From Suillus spraguei (taxonomy: Eukaryota; Basidiomycota; Agaricomycetes; Boletales; Suillaceae), in NCBI GenBank assembly GCA_016800925.1, contig JABCPU010000313.1:1-64000 (forward strand): a stretch of 64,000 bases of DNA, given 5' to 3'. Below are positions 11,251 to 22,126 of the stretch, piece after piece (the first letter of the stretch is position 1; the number at the start of each line of letters is the position of its first letter). Below the pieces are notes generated by a model. The model had not been told where the DNA came from. It did no database searches and saw only the letters and a program-made list of their open reading frames with translations. Position numbers and translations under genes: made by a program.

Positions 11251-14200
11251 TTACTCCTCGTCCGCATCATCGCCGGTACCACCCTCTTGAATGGCTCCAG
11301 ATGAGGTGAGCTATAAACAGGTCGTTAGTATAAAAAGAAGTGTGATACATAGTACCACGCACCTGTAGGACCGCTTTGTGCTTGTATACCTGTAGTATAG
11401 TAGTAGCAGACTCCATTAATAGTATGAAAATGACGTACCTGTTTGTCGGCGTTCGACAGACCGTTCCAGTACATCGCGAAGACACTCGCAGGATCTCTCT
11501 GATGTCCGTTCATTTGCCAGTCGAGAGCACAAAGGTTCCTAGCCTTAATTAATATCACAATCACAAATAGAAGTTCTAGAACTCACCGTGCTGTGATCTT
11601 GGCGCTCACATGCATAGGCTTCGTGCTTGGCTGGCACTTCTTGATGGCTTCGGGCCTACCTTTCAGGTCGATCATGATCGGTGTGGGCTTCTTATCGGCA
11701 GCCAGGAGTTCCACCTTCACAGCGAGAGAAGCAGTGTCGGTACTCGAAGGTCCGTCTGGTATAGAAACAGATGTAGAGCCATTGGATGGTGGTGTAATAG
11801 TGGTGGGAATGTCTCCAGAAGTCGAAGAAGTTGAAGAGTCGGTGGAAGTGGTAGGAACTTTCCTAGCAATCGGTTTGGGCCGAGGTTTCAAGACAAGATT
11901 AGAACTACGTCAATAGATCAGTAAGATGAATATGAAATAAATCAAGACTTACAGCGGGTTTTTGACCTCTACAAGACTAGGTACCTCTTTTCCTTTATCG
12001 GTGCTGGGTGGTGGTGTTGGTTCACGGTCGAGTGAGGGGTGTCGCAGTGTGTCAGGTATCTGTAGACGGATCCATTAGCAAGCATTAATATTAAAAAAAA
12101 AACTTACCGCTTCATTGGTGCTAATAGTAGGAGGCTCGGTGACAGGCTCGGAGATTATATCTGAATCGATCCGTTTAATGAAGCATCGCCGTGGTATTGA
12201 CAGGCGAATACTGTGTGATATGAGCGCTGTAGAAGATCTTGATGGGGATCGCTATACTCCGAGACCATGGCGAAGGTTTTGCGCTGACCGTGGATCGTCA
12301 TATTAAAGTAAAAGTAAACTTCCGCGATCGCTGTATGTCCGTCGAGCAGTAACTATAAAATTTAAGTGTATTGATCAATGTACGAGATGATTTACAAATA
12401 CCTTAACATTGTGAGCCATCCTTGGCTGTTTGGACATTGCTTGTTCCTTCCAAGCCGAGCGTGCAACCTGACCATTCGGCAGACGAAGGCGTGCCCACTT
12501 AGTTACTGGAGGTGCCGAAGGGATGTTGATGTCATTACTGGCGAGATACCTAAGTATAGCATCGGCTTCGCAAGGGCGTACCATGTGAGGGGTTCTTTCT
12601 CTTCGGCGAAGCAAGACATAGCCCAGACCAACTTCTTCTGAACCTTTTGGGGAAGTAATTTCCGAAGGTTCTATAGCGGGGATGATGGCCTTGATGGTGT
12701 TGATTTGACAGCGTCAGATTGCACGTTTAGAGAGATTAGCATAGACCAATGAATTGTGAAGGCGGATTTCCTGCCCCAGATTGCCGATTGTGCATTCCAT
12801 AGTCCACTGAGAGGAACATATTGGTGGTCCCTTGTTCACAGTCTCGGGCCCTATATGTGTGAGAGAGTGAATCCATGGGCGAACGAAATGAAGGCGATCG
12901 ATCCGAGATTGATAGTAGATTTCTTTGAATTCGTCGGCAAAGTTGAGAAGGTGCTGATGGCCATCAAGAAGTTCGGATTGGGATATGTGGTACTGTTGCA
13001 TTAGGCGTAAACCTCGTGCAAGGTGGCAAAAGTTAGTCCAGTAGGGATCGGGGAGGATTCCATAGAGTGTTGCTGGTCCCATACCATAGAGATAGAGTAG
13101 CCACTCCCAGGCCTTGTAACTGCTGTGAATCTTCTCTGCAGGGTTACGAGGAGGGCGATCAAATGAACCTGGGAGGAATGGAGTTGCGTCAGATATAGTC
13201 GATCCGTGCTTCTTCCAGGTTTCCTTAGTGAGAATGGCCCAGGCCCACGAGGCCTTGTCATCAGTGGGGTCCGATTGAAAGGCACCTCGCCATAGAGGGA
13301 TAAGTAAATCTCCTGCATTGATAGCAGCAACATGCATGATGTCAGAGCCGAAAGCAAGGGGAACCAGTAGAATCCGGTTTGTATTGAAGCCACAGAATAT
13401 GCTTGGCTTGGTAATACCTGTGTCGAGTCTGGCCTGTTCATATTCCGCTGCATTGCAACAGCAGACAACGCGTTGCACGTTATCCGCATAGTTGAGTGAT
13501 CCGGCTGGGGGAAGTTGATCGATCTTAATATCAGGGTGATCCGTCGTGCCACGAGGTTGGCGCATTGCAGGATAATAGGTCGGAGCGCCCGGCTTATGAC
13601 GTCCTGGTAGGCCACAGTAAAGTCTACAGCCCATCTTACCATGATGGCCGACGAGGCCTGTTAAAAATGCCATGCCGGGTCCATCAGCGGTAGCTACAAA
13701 TAGGACAGGATTTGATGTGAATAATTTGTCGAGTGCAGCGTCCCAAATGGCCAGACCCTTGGTTTGAATTGCGCGTAAGTGATGAAGTCCGGGGAACATG
13801 AAGGAATCGAGATTCTTTGGCTTCTTGGGTCCAGGAATGATACCGCCGGGCAGAACATACTTTTTTCGATAGCGTTCTTCAGGTGCATGATCGAAGAGCA
13901 CCCAAATATAGACCCAGCAGTCCGACTGCTTGGATTCATATAGCTGGGCACCATCAATTGAAAGCATGAGGACAGAGTCGCCTTCCTTGATTTGACCGGC
14001 CTGGCAGGCATCTAGGTATTGTATTGCTTGCCATGAAGCACATCTTCGTAGACATCAGGGATGCTGCCACTTATTTCTAACTCCTCGAGGATTTTCTTGG
14101 TGCGCTCTTCTCGCCAACGCATCTTTTTTGCGTGATCGGGATGATGCCATAGAGCCTGTAACTGGGGACCAATGGGAAATGTGTCGAATGTTTGTCGAGG

Positions 14201-15447
14201 GACCTTCTTTTGCGGGGTACTTCTCTTCTCATCCCATTGATCTTCCCCACACCTTGGACATCGATCGAGATCGGCGAAGGGGCCTGTAAAGGCCAGGCAC
14301 GTGTTGATGCACATGTCGTGCACGAGTGGGACAACCCCACTGAGTTCAGAGGCGAGTTGCTTGACATGGTAGTGGCTATACACATCGTCATCAGGGTGTC
14401 GTTCTGAAATGGCAGCGCGAATGAGGTCATATGCCTTGATCGTTGTGTCGGCGAAAAAAAGCTTGAGGGACATGAGGAGATTGGGATCTGTGGTGTCTGG
14501 GAGCGCACATGGTGGGTTTCGAAGATGATCGAGTGCTTCTGGAGGCAGATGGGCAAAGGAGTCATCCAGCAATGCTTGCCAGAGGGCTGTAATGAAAGAC
14601 ATGGCGTCTTGAGCATCCTGAAGACGCGCCATGCGGTGAAGTTCGTCTAAGTCTTCATCAGTCCAGCCCATCGTTCGTGTCTCTGCTCCATTCCCCTCTG
14701 CTCCGTTCCCCTCTTCTCCGTTTTGATCGAGATTGTCGATATGATCAATAGGTGCTGCCGGAGGTTGTTGGTCTGGCTGTGTGGCACCTTGAGAACCAAG
14801 AAGGTGGTCAGGATTCTGGGCCTCATCTGGAAGCGCCTCATCTGGAAGCGCCTCGTCATGAAGGTGATCGGCTGGAAGTGCCTTGTCAGGAAGGGACTCA
14901 AGTATGTTGTCATACTCGAGGCCATCATCATAGTGATAAAAATCTAGATAAAGTTAAAGTCTCGATCATGATTGAGTAGAAGGTCTCGTACCTTCGGTAG
15001 CATCATCGGGCTTGGGGTCGGGCTGATCAGAAATATGTGAGTGAACCTCTTAAATAAAGGAAGACTTACATTGGCAGATGAAGGTACTAGTTCTGGGCTC
15101 TCAGAACATCCCTTTTTCTGAGTTCTGGGTCCCCCCCCATCGAGATCTTCCTGTGGCCTCTTGCTGGATGAGGATGCAGCTGGTGGAGTGGTATGTCGAA
15201 GATCTGGTGATGGGAGATCTGGCGCAATGCTAAGAGCGACCGGAGGAAGAAAGATTGATGCTAATCTGCTGGGCTTATGTCTGAAGTAAGTAGCTTTGGA
15301 AACGCGTGAAGTTCGCCCGCCTGTTTTACGAAGACATGAACTACAGTCGCACACATGGATGATAGTGCCGTCGTCGAGTCTGTGCACTCCAGCTTGTAGT
15401 ATGGAGTCCATGCAGATTCGGACTTGGTGATATTTGCGGTGCGACAC
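11251..15447 (-). pseudogene. Tnp2-family transposase, multi-exon, frameshifted by a 5-bp duplication
   Basis: The protein starts at 15447 with a C-x-C-x2-C zinc-like motif (CDCSSCLRKTGG), followed by a proline/serine-rich linker. It continues through an N-terminal Tnp2 region (14012-14671) and the catalytic part (12714-13967). This holds LMLSIDGAQLY, FPGLHHLRAIQTKG, ATADGPGMAFLTGLVGHHG and CRLYCGLPGRHKPG, all typical of mushroom Tnp2 transposases; two aspartates of the DDE set lie in SIDGAQ and TADGPG. Further exons run to a C-terminal CALDWQ...YWNGL module, and a stop at 11251-11253 closes the spliced frame. At 14016-14025 a tandem 5-bp duplication (GTATTGTATT) throws the frame between HGKQY and the continuing LDACQAGQIKEGD. 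The exact introns in the 3' half are not all fixed. Confidence 0.8.
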
Positions 15448-15474
15448 TCGATCTGATCAAAGCTTCTGATCACA

Positions 15475-15590
15475 CATTGCAAAGTTTGATTGAAATTTGC
15501 AAACAATTCGTTGCAAATTGCGCGTCATCTTTGCAGATTGTATTTTTTTTGAGTTTGCAAAGTTTCTTTACACTTTGCACAAATTTGCAT
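15475..15590. repeat. Subterminal TTTGCAA motif cluster of the transposon
   Basis: Within about 115 bp there are at least seven copies or near-copies of TTGCAAA/TTTGCAA and its reverse complement, just inside the right inverted repeat and upstream of the transposase start. CACTA elements usually carry such clustered subterminal sites for the transposase. No equally dense cluster was seen at the left end. Confidence 0.6.
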
Positions 15591-15666
15591 TTTTTCTATC
15601 TATATCATTTGTTACTTAGCTATCTATCTAGGTATATCTACCTGTATTTTGTCGATTTTCACTGGG

Positions 15667-16061
15667 CATGAAACCCGAATAGGAAATTTCCGACAAATTT
15701 AGCTTCCGAAAATCTAGTGTGTACCACAATTGAACTCACCACCTGTGCCATAGAATAATGACGGCGCGATGAGGCGAGATACTTTACTGCTCTTCTATCC
15801 TTCCTTGCTCTCAGCATGCTTTAAAATTCGTCCTGAAACAACGATTCTTTGATTGACCCAATCAAACCTGACGGCGGCGAGTCGGAGCTTACATAATAGT
15901 GACATTGCTTGTAGCCCGTTGGCTGAGTTCCCATAATTAGCATAAATACATACTCAAGTGATTATCACTGCCTTTTGGCCTAACGGTTAATTGGCGTAAC
16001 GGTCGGGGGACGACAGTCTCGGCTACTTACACACTGTTGGTCCGCAAATAATCTGAACGTC
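15667..16061. other. Intergenic region before IML1
   Basis: Contains the right CATGAAA flank of the transposon and about 390 bp of unique-looking DNA without a supported gene. It should hold the IML1 promoter. I saw no clear TATA box. Confidence 0.4.
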
Positions 16062-19000
16062 ATGAGCACAGTCCGGCCAGACAGTCATGTGCAACAGTTC
16101 GGTCGGAGGAGGTCTAATACTGCACAATCAATCCTTCGTAATCTCCCACTGCCATCACAACCATTGAAGTTCGGAGACGTCAAAGTTCTCAATTCATGGG
16201 TACACGACCAGAAGGAGTCATCCGCCGCTATATTGAATCAAACATGGTTTCCCGGGGTGACAGAAGGAGACATGCTACAAGTCTCGGGCTGCAACACAGG
16301 GAGCTGTACTACTGGGTATCTATTCACGGTTCCAAAGGACGAAGGCTGCCCGAAACCCGCATTACAGGTGCCTGTTCTGCCTCGGTGACCGTGAAGTTGC
16401 GCTCAGACAGGCCTAGATTTCACTTCCAAAGAATGTCGCAGATGCGTTTGGAATAAAAAACAATGGCGAGGTGACCGTAACAAAAGTGATTGTATTCTAA
16501 GCAATTTCGGTTACAGGCACGCTCATGATTGAGGCAGGTGGACAAGCAGCAGTATTGCGCAGACTATATCGAGTTCACATTCCAAGATCAATATCTTGGT
16601 CGAAATGAAATGTGGAGACTTGCCGAACACCTAGTAGGACAGTGTGTATTTGTGGACCAGGAAATATCCTTCATAAGCGTGATCGCCGCCAAGATACAAT
16701 CCATTTATGTCAAGGGTCGAAAAGTAGGTGCATGGCCTCTTGCTTCTCTGTTATGCTCAAAGGCGCTTTCGCAGGTATCTGCAGGATACGTTACTTCCAC
16801 TACCAAAGCGATATACCGGTCTCTTTCTGCGAAGGTAACGATCTTCATTCAAGTCTGCCGTGAACTCTGGGAATTTGCGGGTGACGGTGAACGCTACAAT
16901 GAGAAAATCGTACACTCGTTTCTCCCTGCCTTGTTTACCAAGTGGCGCGAGGCTGGCACGAATCATACAGTAACCATCGTGCTTATCTCGAGGGTGTATT
17001 ACGATGACTCCGAAAAAGAGTACGCTGCAGGGCCTCTAAGACTGGATGAAGATGGTCGACGGTACAAGGATTTTTACAAGGTCATTACTGACTTGGAAGT
17101 CATCCATGACTGGAAACCCACACTTGTGGGACTCAAAGTGTCCTTTTGGGCCTTTCAAAGGGACATCTTGCTCACCCATCACTACCACCAACCCACCGTC
17201 GAATCTACAGCACCGGAACAAGCCAGACTCGTTGGTCAGCTATCTTATGCGCATGACGGGCCTATTTTAGAGGCTCTCAACTTGGGTCTTAACCCAAACG
17301 AAACGCACTACATCGATCGCTCACTTTCAAACACTGGAGTGTCAACCATCCTTATCACTCCTGGTACAGGCTATTACAAAGTGTCCAAGCAGTTGCTCCG
17401 ATTAACTACAACCCGCATGCTCGACCAGGGCTTCGGCTTGGATCTTGTGTCATTAGCAAAACGCCCTTTACACCAGACTCCTATATTTGCTTTCAAGGGA
17501 TATGAGCCTCGTTTGGACAAGGACGGGAAGAACGGTGGTCGTGCCCTGGATCCGCTTTGGGGAGGTGATGAAGACCCAGATGAGTCCAGGAGATTGGAGA
17601 AGACTACGTTCTGGTGGGAACCGTTCTGGATAGGTGTTTCCTTCTGGGATAAGCAGATGGATCTACCTTTTCGTGACGATAGGTCTGTTGTTTCGACCTT
17701 AATTCTTCACCTTTACTGACGGCATTCACAGGTTTGTTGCCAGAGCAAAAATGCACGAGATACAGATGCTGGGGCTGCTCGAGCATGACGTCCTTTCTGG
17801 CATAGAGGTCCCATACCTCCCAGAATTACGTGACCCATACGCCACGCCGCCACGAGACAGCTTTTCGGAAGATGATCGTGCTCCCACGCAAGCAGATGCT
17901 GATCAAGCCGACATGGATGTCTTCGTATTGAAGAAAGAGTCCCGGCCCGTCGCGAGCGTGCGCACTTCATATGGTTCTCCTGCGAGTGGGACTATCATGG
18001 CTTCGTCATATCGTTCATCGATCATGAGTGAGAGACGTGGCCTGGCATCTCAACGCAGTTCTATCGCGTCCATGCGTATAGCACCGATTGAAGAGAGCCC
18101 CAGAAAGATCATCATGGAACTACCTCCTGAAGGCAACGAAGATGGGCTACTACCCTCCGTGACCGGACTCAGCACATCTCCTTCGTCCTCCATACGTTCA
18201 GTGAGAACCAATGCATCCGTCACAACTAATAACACGAGTGACCCGCAATCGCGCAACGCGAGCTCTTCACGTCTTGCTAAAATTGCATCCTCTTGGTTTT
18301 ACAATACCTTTCAAAGAAGCTCGGGTGACTCTCAGACACATTCGACTCCTGCTTCGCCAGTTACAGGTCCCAGAATTCCTACATCTCCCCCTACTCCAAG
18401 CATGCGAGTCCCGATCGCGTCAAATCTTTCCGCTACACCTTCTGCCTCGCTTTCCCGCTCACCTCAGCCAATGGCCATATTGCACGGTGCATCTGGTCGA
18501 TCGGCTCTAAGCAGGACGTATGAGGAAGAAGGCATTCTTACACATCGAGGCTCTTTGAATCGTCATTCACCGATGAATACCCCTCCCCGTGATGAAAGCA
18601 CGTTTGGGAAGAGGCGCAATACGACACTAAATTCGTTCAACCTGCCCTTCTCGTCGAGCTCCCCAATCCCGGCTTCTCGTACCAATCCGTCGCGACCCCA
18701 ATCTACAGTTTCGTACGCGCAGTCTTCACTTGCCAGACGCCGGCAGCATGTATTCCCTACGCCCACGTACAAGCATGAGGTGAAATGGAAGTCTATGGTC
18801 ACTCCAGCGTGCCTTCCGCTCACGATGGACCACTTCCCTAGCAATTCGGAACTGGAATTGTCATATGATGTATTCTCGTACGACTTTGTCGTCGATCCGA
18901 CGGAGATGCGTTCTTTTCTCGTGAAGCCGCCTTCTGTTCAAGGAAACACTGAGGATGTGCGACGTGGGTGGGCGCTCACTGTGATGCGTGGCATGGTCGC

Positions 19001-21009
19001 CGTTCGACTTGCACAAGGGTTTCAGTTTGTCTTGCGACCGCGTAAAACGGGTGACGGTGAAGACCATACGATCATGCGGCGGACGAAATCTTTCATGGGC
19101 GAGGACGATGCATCGCCAAAGCCGGCTGGGGCAGCGGAAATTCTCAAGACGACCAATCTACCTGTTTATTTGAGCATGAGCAACGAGATTCACCGGATAT
19201 CTTATACTGGAGAGGCAATCCAGGTGAGGCGGTATGTAAGAAGGATGCCGCCGACCCAACCGTTTGAGTACGAGTGTCTTATTTGGCCTAAGCTTGGAGG
19301 GGGGTATACGGAGTTGACGACAAAGTTCGTCTCACATGGGCTGGAAAATTTTGGCTGGAACAGGTCTGTTTTTCGTGCTTGTGGGCAATGTCAAAGTGTT
19401 GATTGCTTATCCCAGATTGGATATGTTGGTTGCTGGCTATGAGCACCAATTTAACGAATCCCTGCGATACTGGCGAACTCGATTCGTAGTCATACCGTCC
19501 GCCGTCCCTGAGGGCAATGTGGGACCATCCGGAGAGAAGCTCAATGATGAAGAAATTCGGCTTATGGGGATCGACAAGCTTGCTGAAATATTCACAAAAT
19601 TACGGTGGCAACCTCCGGACGAGCGTGGTTTGCCTGTTGCACCCGTACGCTTTCTTCCTACGACACTCGGCCCCGCACATTCTGTCCTGGACGACTCGTT
19701 GATGGCACAGCTGGACGAAATACATGCTGCAGGACCTCTGAAGAAGAAAATGCAGAGCACCAGGGAAATCGCAGACACCCCTCTTTCGTTAATTGCGAAA
19801 CTCATGCGTGAAGAGGATGGCGTGCCGATCAAGTTTCATCAGTGGCATGGAGCAAAGTATCCTGATTCTTTCACTGGGTTTGACTTTGTGTCGTGGCTTG
19901 TGCGCGAGTTCAGGGATGTGTCGTCGAGAGAGCAAGGTGTTGAATGCGGGGCGAGGCTCCTCGAACAAGGGTTGTTCTCTCACTGCCGAGGGCGCCATGG
20001 CTTACTTGACGGGCAAGTTCCTTGGACGACATCATGATGCTGAACTTATTTGTAATTCCGCGACAGGCACTACTTTTATCAGCTAAATGGTGAGTATGCA
20101 AGTGTCAGCACCCCGAGAGGAGGCTGGATCAAATCATCCCGTTACATCAACGGGGATGAGACTAGACCGGGGGGATATTACCCATCCAGTCTTAGTAGAC
20201 CCAGTGGGCCTAAACGGAACAGGAAGTGCCTGATCCTGAGTCAAACTATGATAATCGATATTGACCCTACCAAGGTACGCAAAGTTGTGCCCTGTGAATA
20301 CCCTGAACTAATGTTATTGATACAGAGGAGCGACCAGGCTGAATCGGTAGTTCTTCACCACGACATCATTCAAAACCCTGGGACAGTCTTCCACTTTGAG
20401 CTGCAATGGATCGGATCCACCGCGCGTTGCATTGAAGACTCGCTCCGGCAATGGAGTCGGGCGATTGAAAGGTACGGCCTCAAATTGGTGGAGGCCTATG
20501 TCATGGAAATTAGCGATATACGAGAACGCAACGCGTTCCAGTCTTGCTTCCCTTTACGTTTGGCGATACCACCACCCATCGTACCAGGCCTTGAGAAACG
20601 GGTACCTGAAGGAACGCACACAACGCATTACTTTGAATATGCGATTCTCAAACGCTTCGATTTTGTCCTCGATGTAGAAGCTACCAACTTATACCCGAAG
20701 GATGTGGACGTCTCGTACTCCTACCGCCGAGCACCATTCAAACATTCGCAATTTGTGCATCGGTCTGGCGTCGCGTTTGTGCAGGTTATAGGTGGTTCCC
20801 AGGGACTCTTGTTCCTGACCAACCGTTTGTTGGGTCCAGGTCGCATGGGCAGTGCAATGAAGAGTAAGGAGCAGAAACCTGAAGCTGCGGCGGAAGAGAT
20901 TCGGATAAAGATGCAGGAGTTCTGCTCGGACGAAGTTGCATTGATACAGTTTTATGATGAGGAGCTGGCTGCTCTTGGGCCCGACGACCCTCCACCACTT
21001 AGTATATGA
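16062..21009 (+). CDS. IML1: IML1/DEPDC5, subunit of the GATOR1 (SEACIT) complex
   Basis: Eight exons give a closed frame of 1529 residues: 16062-16367, 16417-16485, 16538-16723, 16775-17682, 17732-19363, 19416-20012, 20067-20274, 20326-21009. Yeast Iml1 has a similar length. The N-terminal region (SLPKNVADAFGIKNNGEV, then ELWEFAGDGERYNEK) and the following block with FWAFQRDILL and ITPGTGYYKVS are hallmarks of the Iml1 domain. A serine-rich disordered stretch sits in exon 5. A DEP domain (FTGFDFVSWLVREF, about residues 1165-1240) precedes the C-terminal domain. GATOR1 is the GTPase-activating complex that inhibits TORC1 at the vacuole when amino acids are scarce. Intron 6 has a GC donor (GCAAGT at 20013). 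The start is the first ATG of the conserved frame. Confidence 0.93.
20013..20066 (+). other. GC-AG intron in IML1
   Basis: The conserved GLLDG-HYFYQL junction of the DEP domain is rebuilt only if the 54-nt intron begins with GCAAGT at 20013 and ends CAG at 20066. The codon GGC/GGG spanning the junction and the downstream frame both close exactly. Confidence 0.8.
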
Positions 21010-21076
21010 TGCATTCAGTGCATTGTAATGCAGGCAATAGTTTGTGAACGAGCATCCATGAAATACGTCCACCAGT

Positions 21077-21740
21077 TTACGAGACATCATGAGCGCTGAC
21101 TATCATATCTCAACCATTAGACCCTATAGATTGTTGCGCCGCGTCGCGCGACAGACATTTTCGCATATCTGTCAGGTATCAGTGTGGTCCAAAGCACCAT
21201 TACAGACATATCTCGACCATACTTCCCCACTCCCACATTACCGTAGTGCTCTTTTACTCATCAATATATGCTATAGCCCATACCCTCATACATTTTTATG
21301 GCCAGTGTATTGTTACAGCGCACATAAAGACCCACGAAGTACCCTTTGTATATCTCGTCTGAAGCGAATTCGATGTCGGCATATGTTTCGCGCTAGGGAG
21401 GGACGGCAGTACTCTGGAGCAACGGATACGGCTGTAATGTGGTCATGCCATTCCGTCTGTACACCTTCAGCCTTCCCGAGGACTTTCAAAAAGTTTATAT
21501 CGGCGAAGACGTAAGCATGAGGGAGATTGACTCGGACGCACTGTAGCTTTGCAATCGACCTCTTGGACTTTCTTGTGTGAAACAAAGGTCCGACCACCTT
21601 TGAAGGTAAGTTGTGTAGAAGGTGACACCGTACTGTTACGAACTGTGAGTGTGAGATCAATCTATGGTCGAAGGTGAGTGACTCGCAGTCTCTGTTCAGA
21701 CGTCCAAGTTACTAAATTGACTTTAGTATATGACGGTAAG
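21077..21740 (-). pseudogene. NAA20: Pseudogene of NAA20 (NatB N-terminal acetyltransferase catalytic subunit)
   Basis: The - strand frame 21313-21660 contains LGKAEG, EWHDHITAVSVAPEY and SLARNIC, the acetyl-CoA binding core of Naa20. After a one-base frame slip, DIEFASDEIYKGYFVGLYV, then RCNNTLAIKMYEGMGYSIY, match the conserved C-terminal half. Two adjacent TGA codons follow (21258-21263) where the family has Arg-Arg, then VKEHYGNVGVGKYGRD. A last exon has another TGA at 21110-21112 and ends at 21077. An upstream scrap at about 21700-21740 reads VNLVTWT, like the N-terminal VNLD-WTE motif. The functional NatB subunit must be encoded elsewhere. Confidence 0.75.
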
Positions 21741-22126
21741 TTTACATAAAATATACCAGACTTGGACTTGGATGTTTTTGAATCTAAATAGATCATTCGC
21801 TCTGAAGGGGCTGAGGACGCTCATTGTGATGAGAACAGATAGAGCTAGTAGTAGGAAGCTTGGCAGCTTATTACATGCACATTCACCAGCAAGCGCCGTA
21901 TACCGAGATATACATAATAATAATTAGGCCTAGGACTATGTAGACAGTTGTAGCTCAGTACTAATATCAATTAACTGTTTGTCCTTACTTTATTTTATTT
22001 ATTTATTTATTTTTGGCATGAGCCGCACCTATCATAGATACAGCATCTGGAAGTTTGCCCACCGAGCCTGATGAACTGGCAGCACACCCCTTCTACTTAT
22101 GACCTCTTTGCATTTTGCAACTGTGA
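21741..22126. other. Intergenic region with (TTTA)n simple repeat
   Basis: Holds an A+T-rich simple repeat of TTTA units at about 21988-22014 and otherwise nothing recognisable. The end nearest 22127 should be the RPAP1 promoter. Confidence 0.5.

Larger units (their letters stand above)
10912..15666 (-). mobile_element. Tnp2-type CACTA-like DNA transposon with terminal inverted repeats
   Basis: The left end (10912 on) begins CCCAGTGAAAATTGACA. The reverse complement of the right end (from 15666) begins CCCAGTGAAAATCGACA. Similarity continues for about 49 bases with roughly nine mismatches, including AGGTAGATAT and TAGATAGATA. The heptamer CATGAAA occurs immediately outside both ends (10905-10911 and 15667-15673). 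The right subterminal zone (15475-15590) is packed with TTTGCAA-type motifs, as expected for transposase binding sites. The element is 4755 bp and carries one transposase-like gene on the - strand. Confidence 0.85.

Noticed and set aside
15960..16030. Possible tRNA gene
   Set aside because: GGTTAATTGGCGTAACGG looks superficially like a D-loop, but no cloverleaf or T-arm (GTTCRA) could be placed.
21089..21514. 141-codon + strand ORF
   Set aside because: Lies antisense to the NAA20 pseudogene, which explains the sequence; no domain in the + frame.
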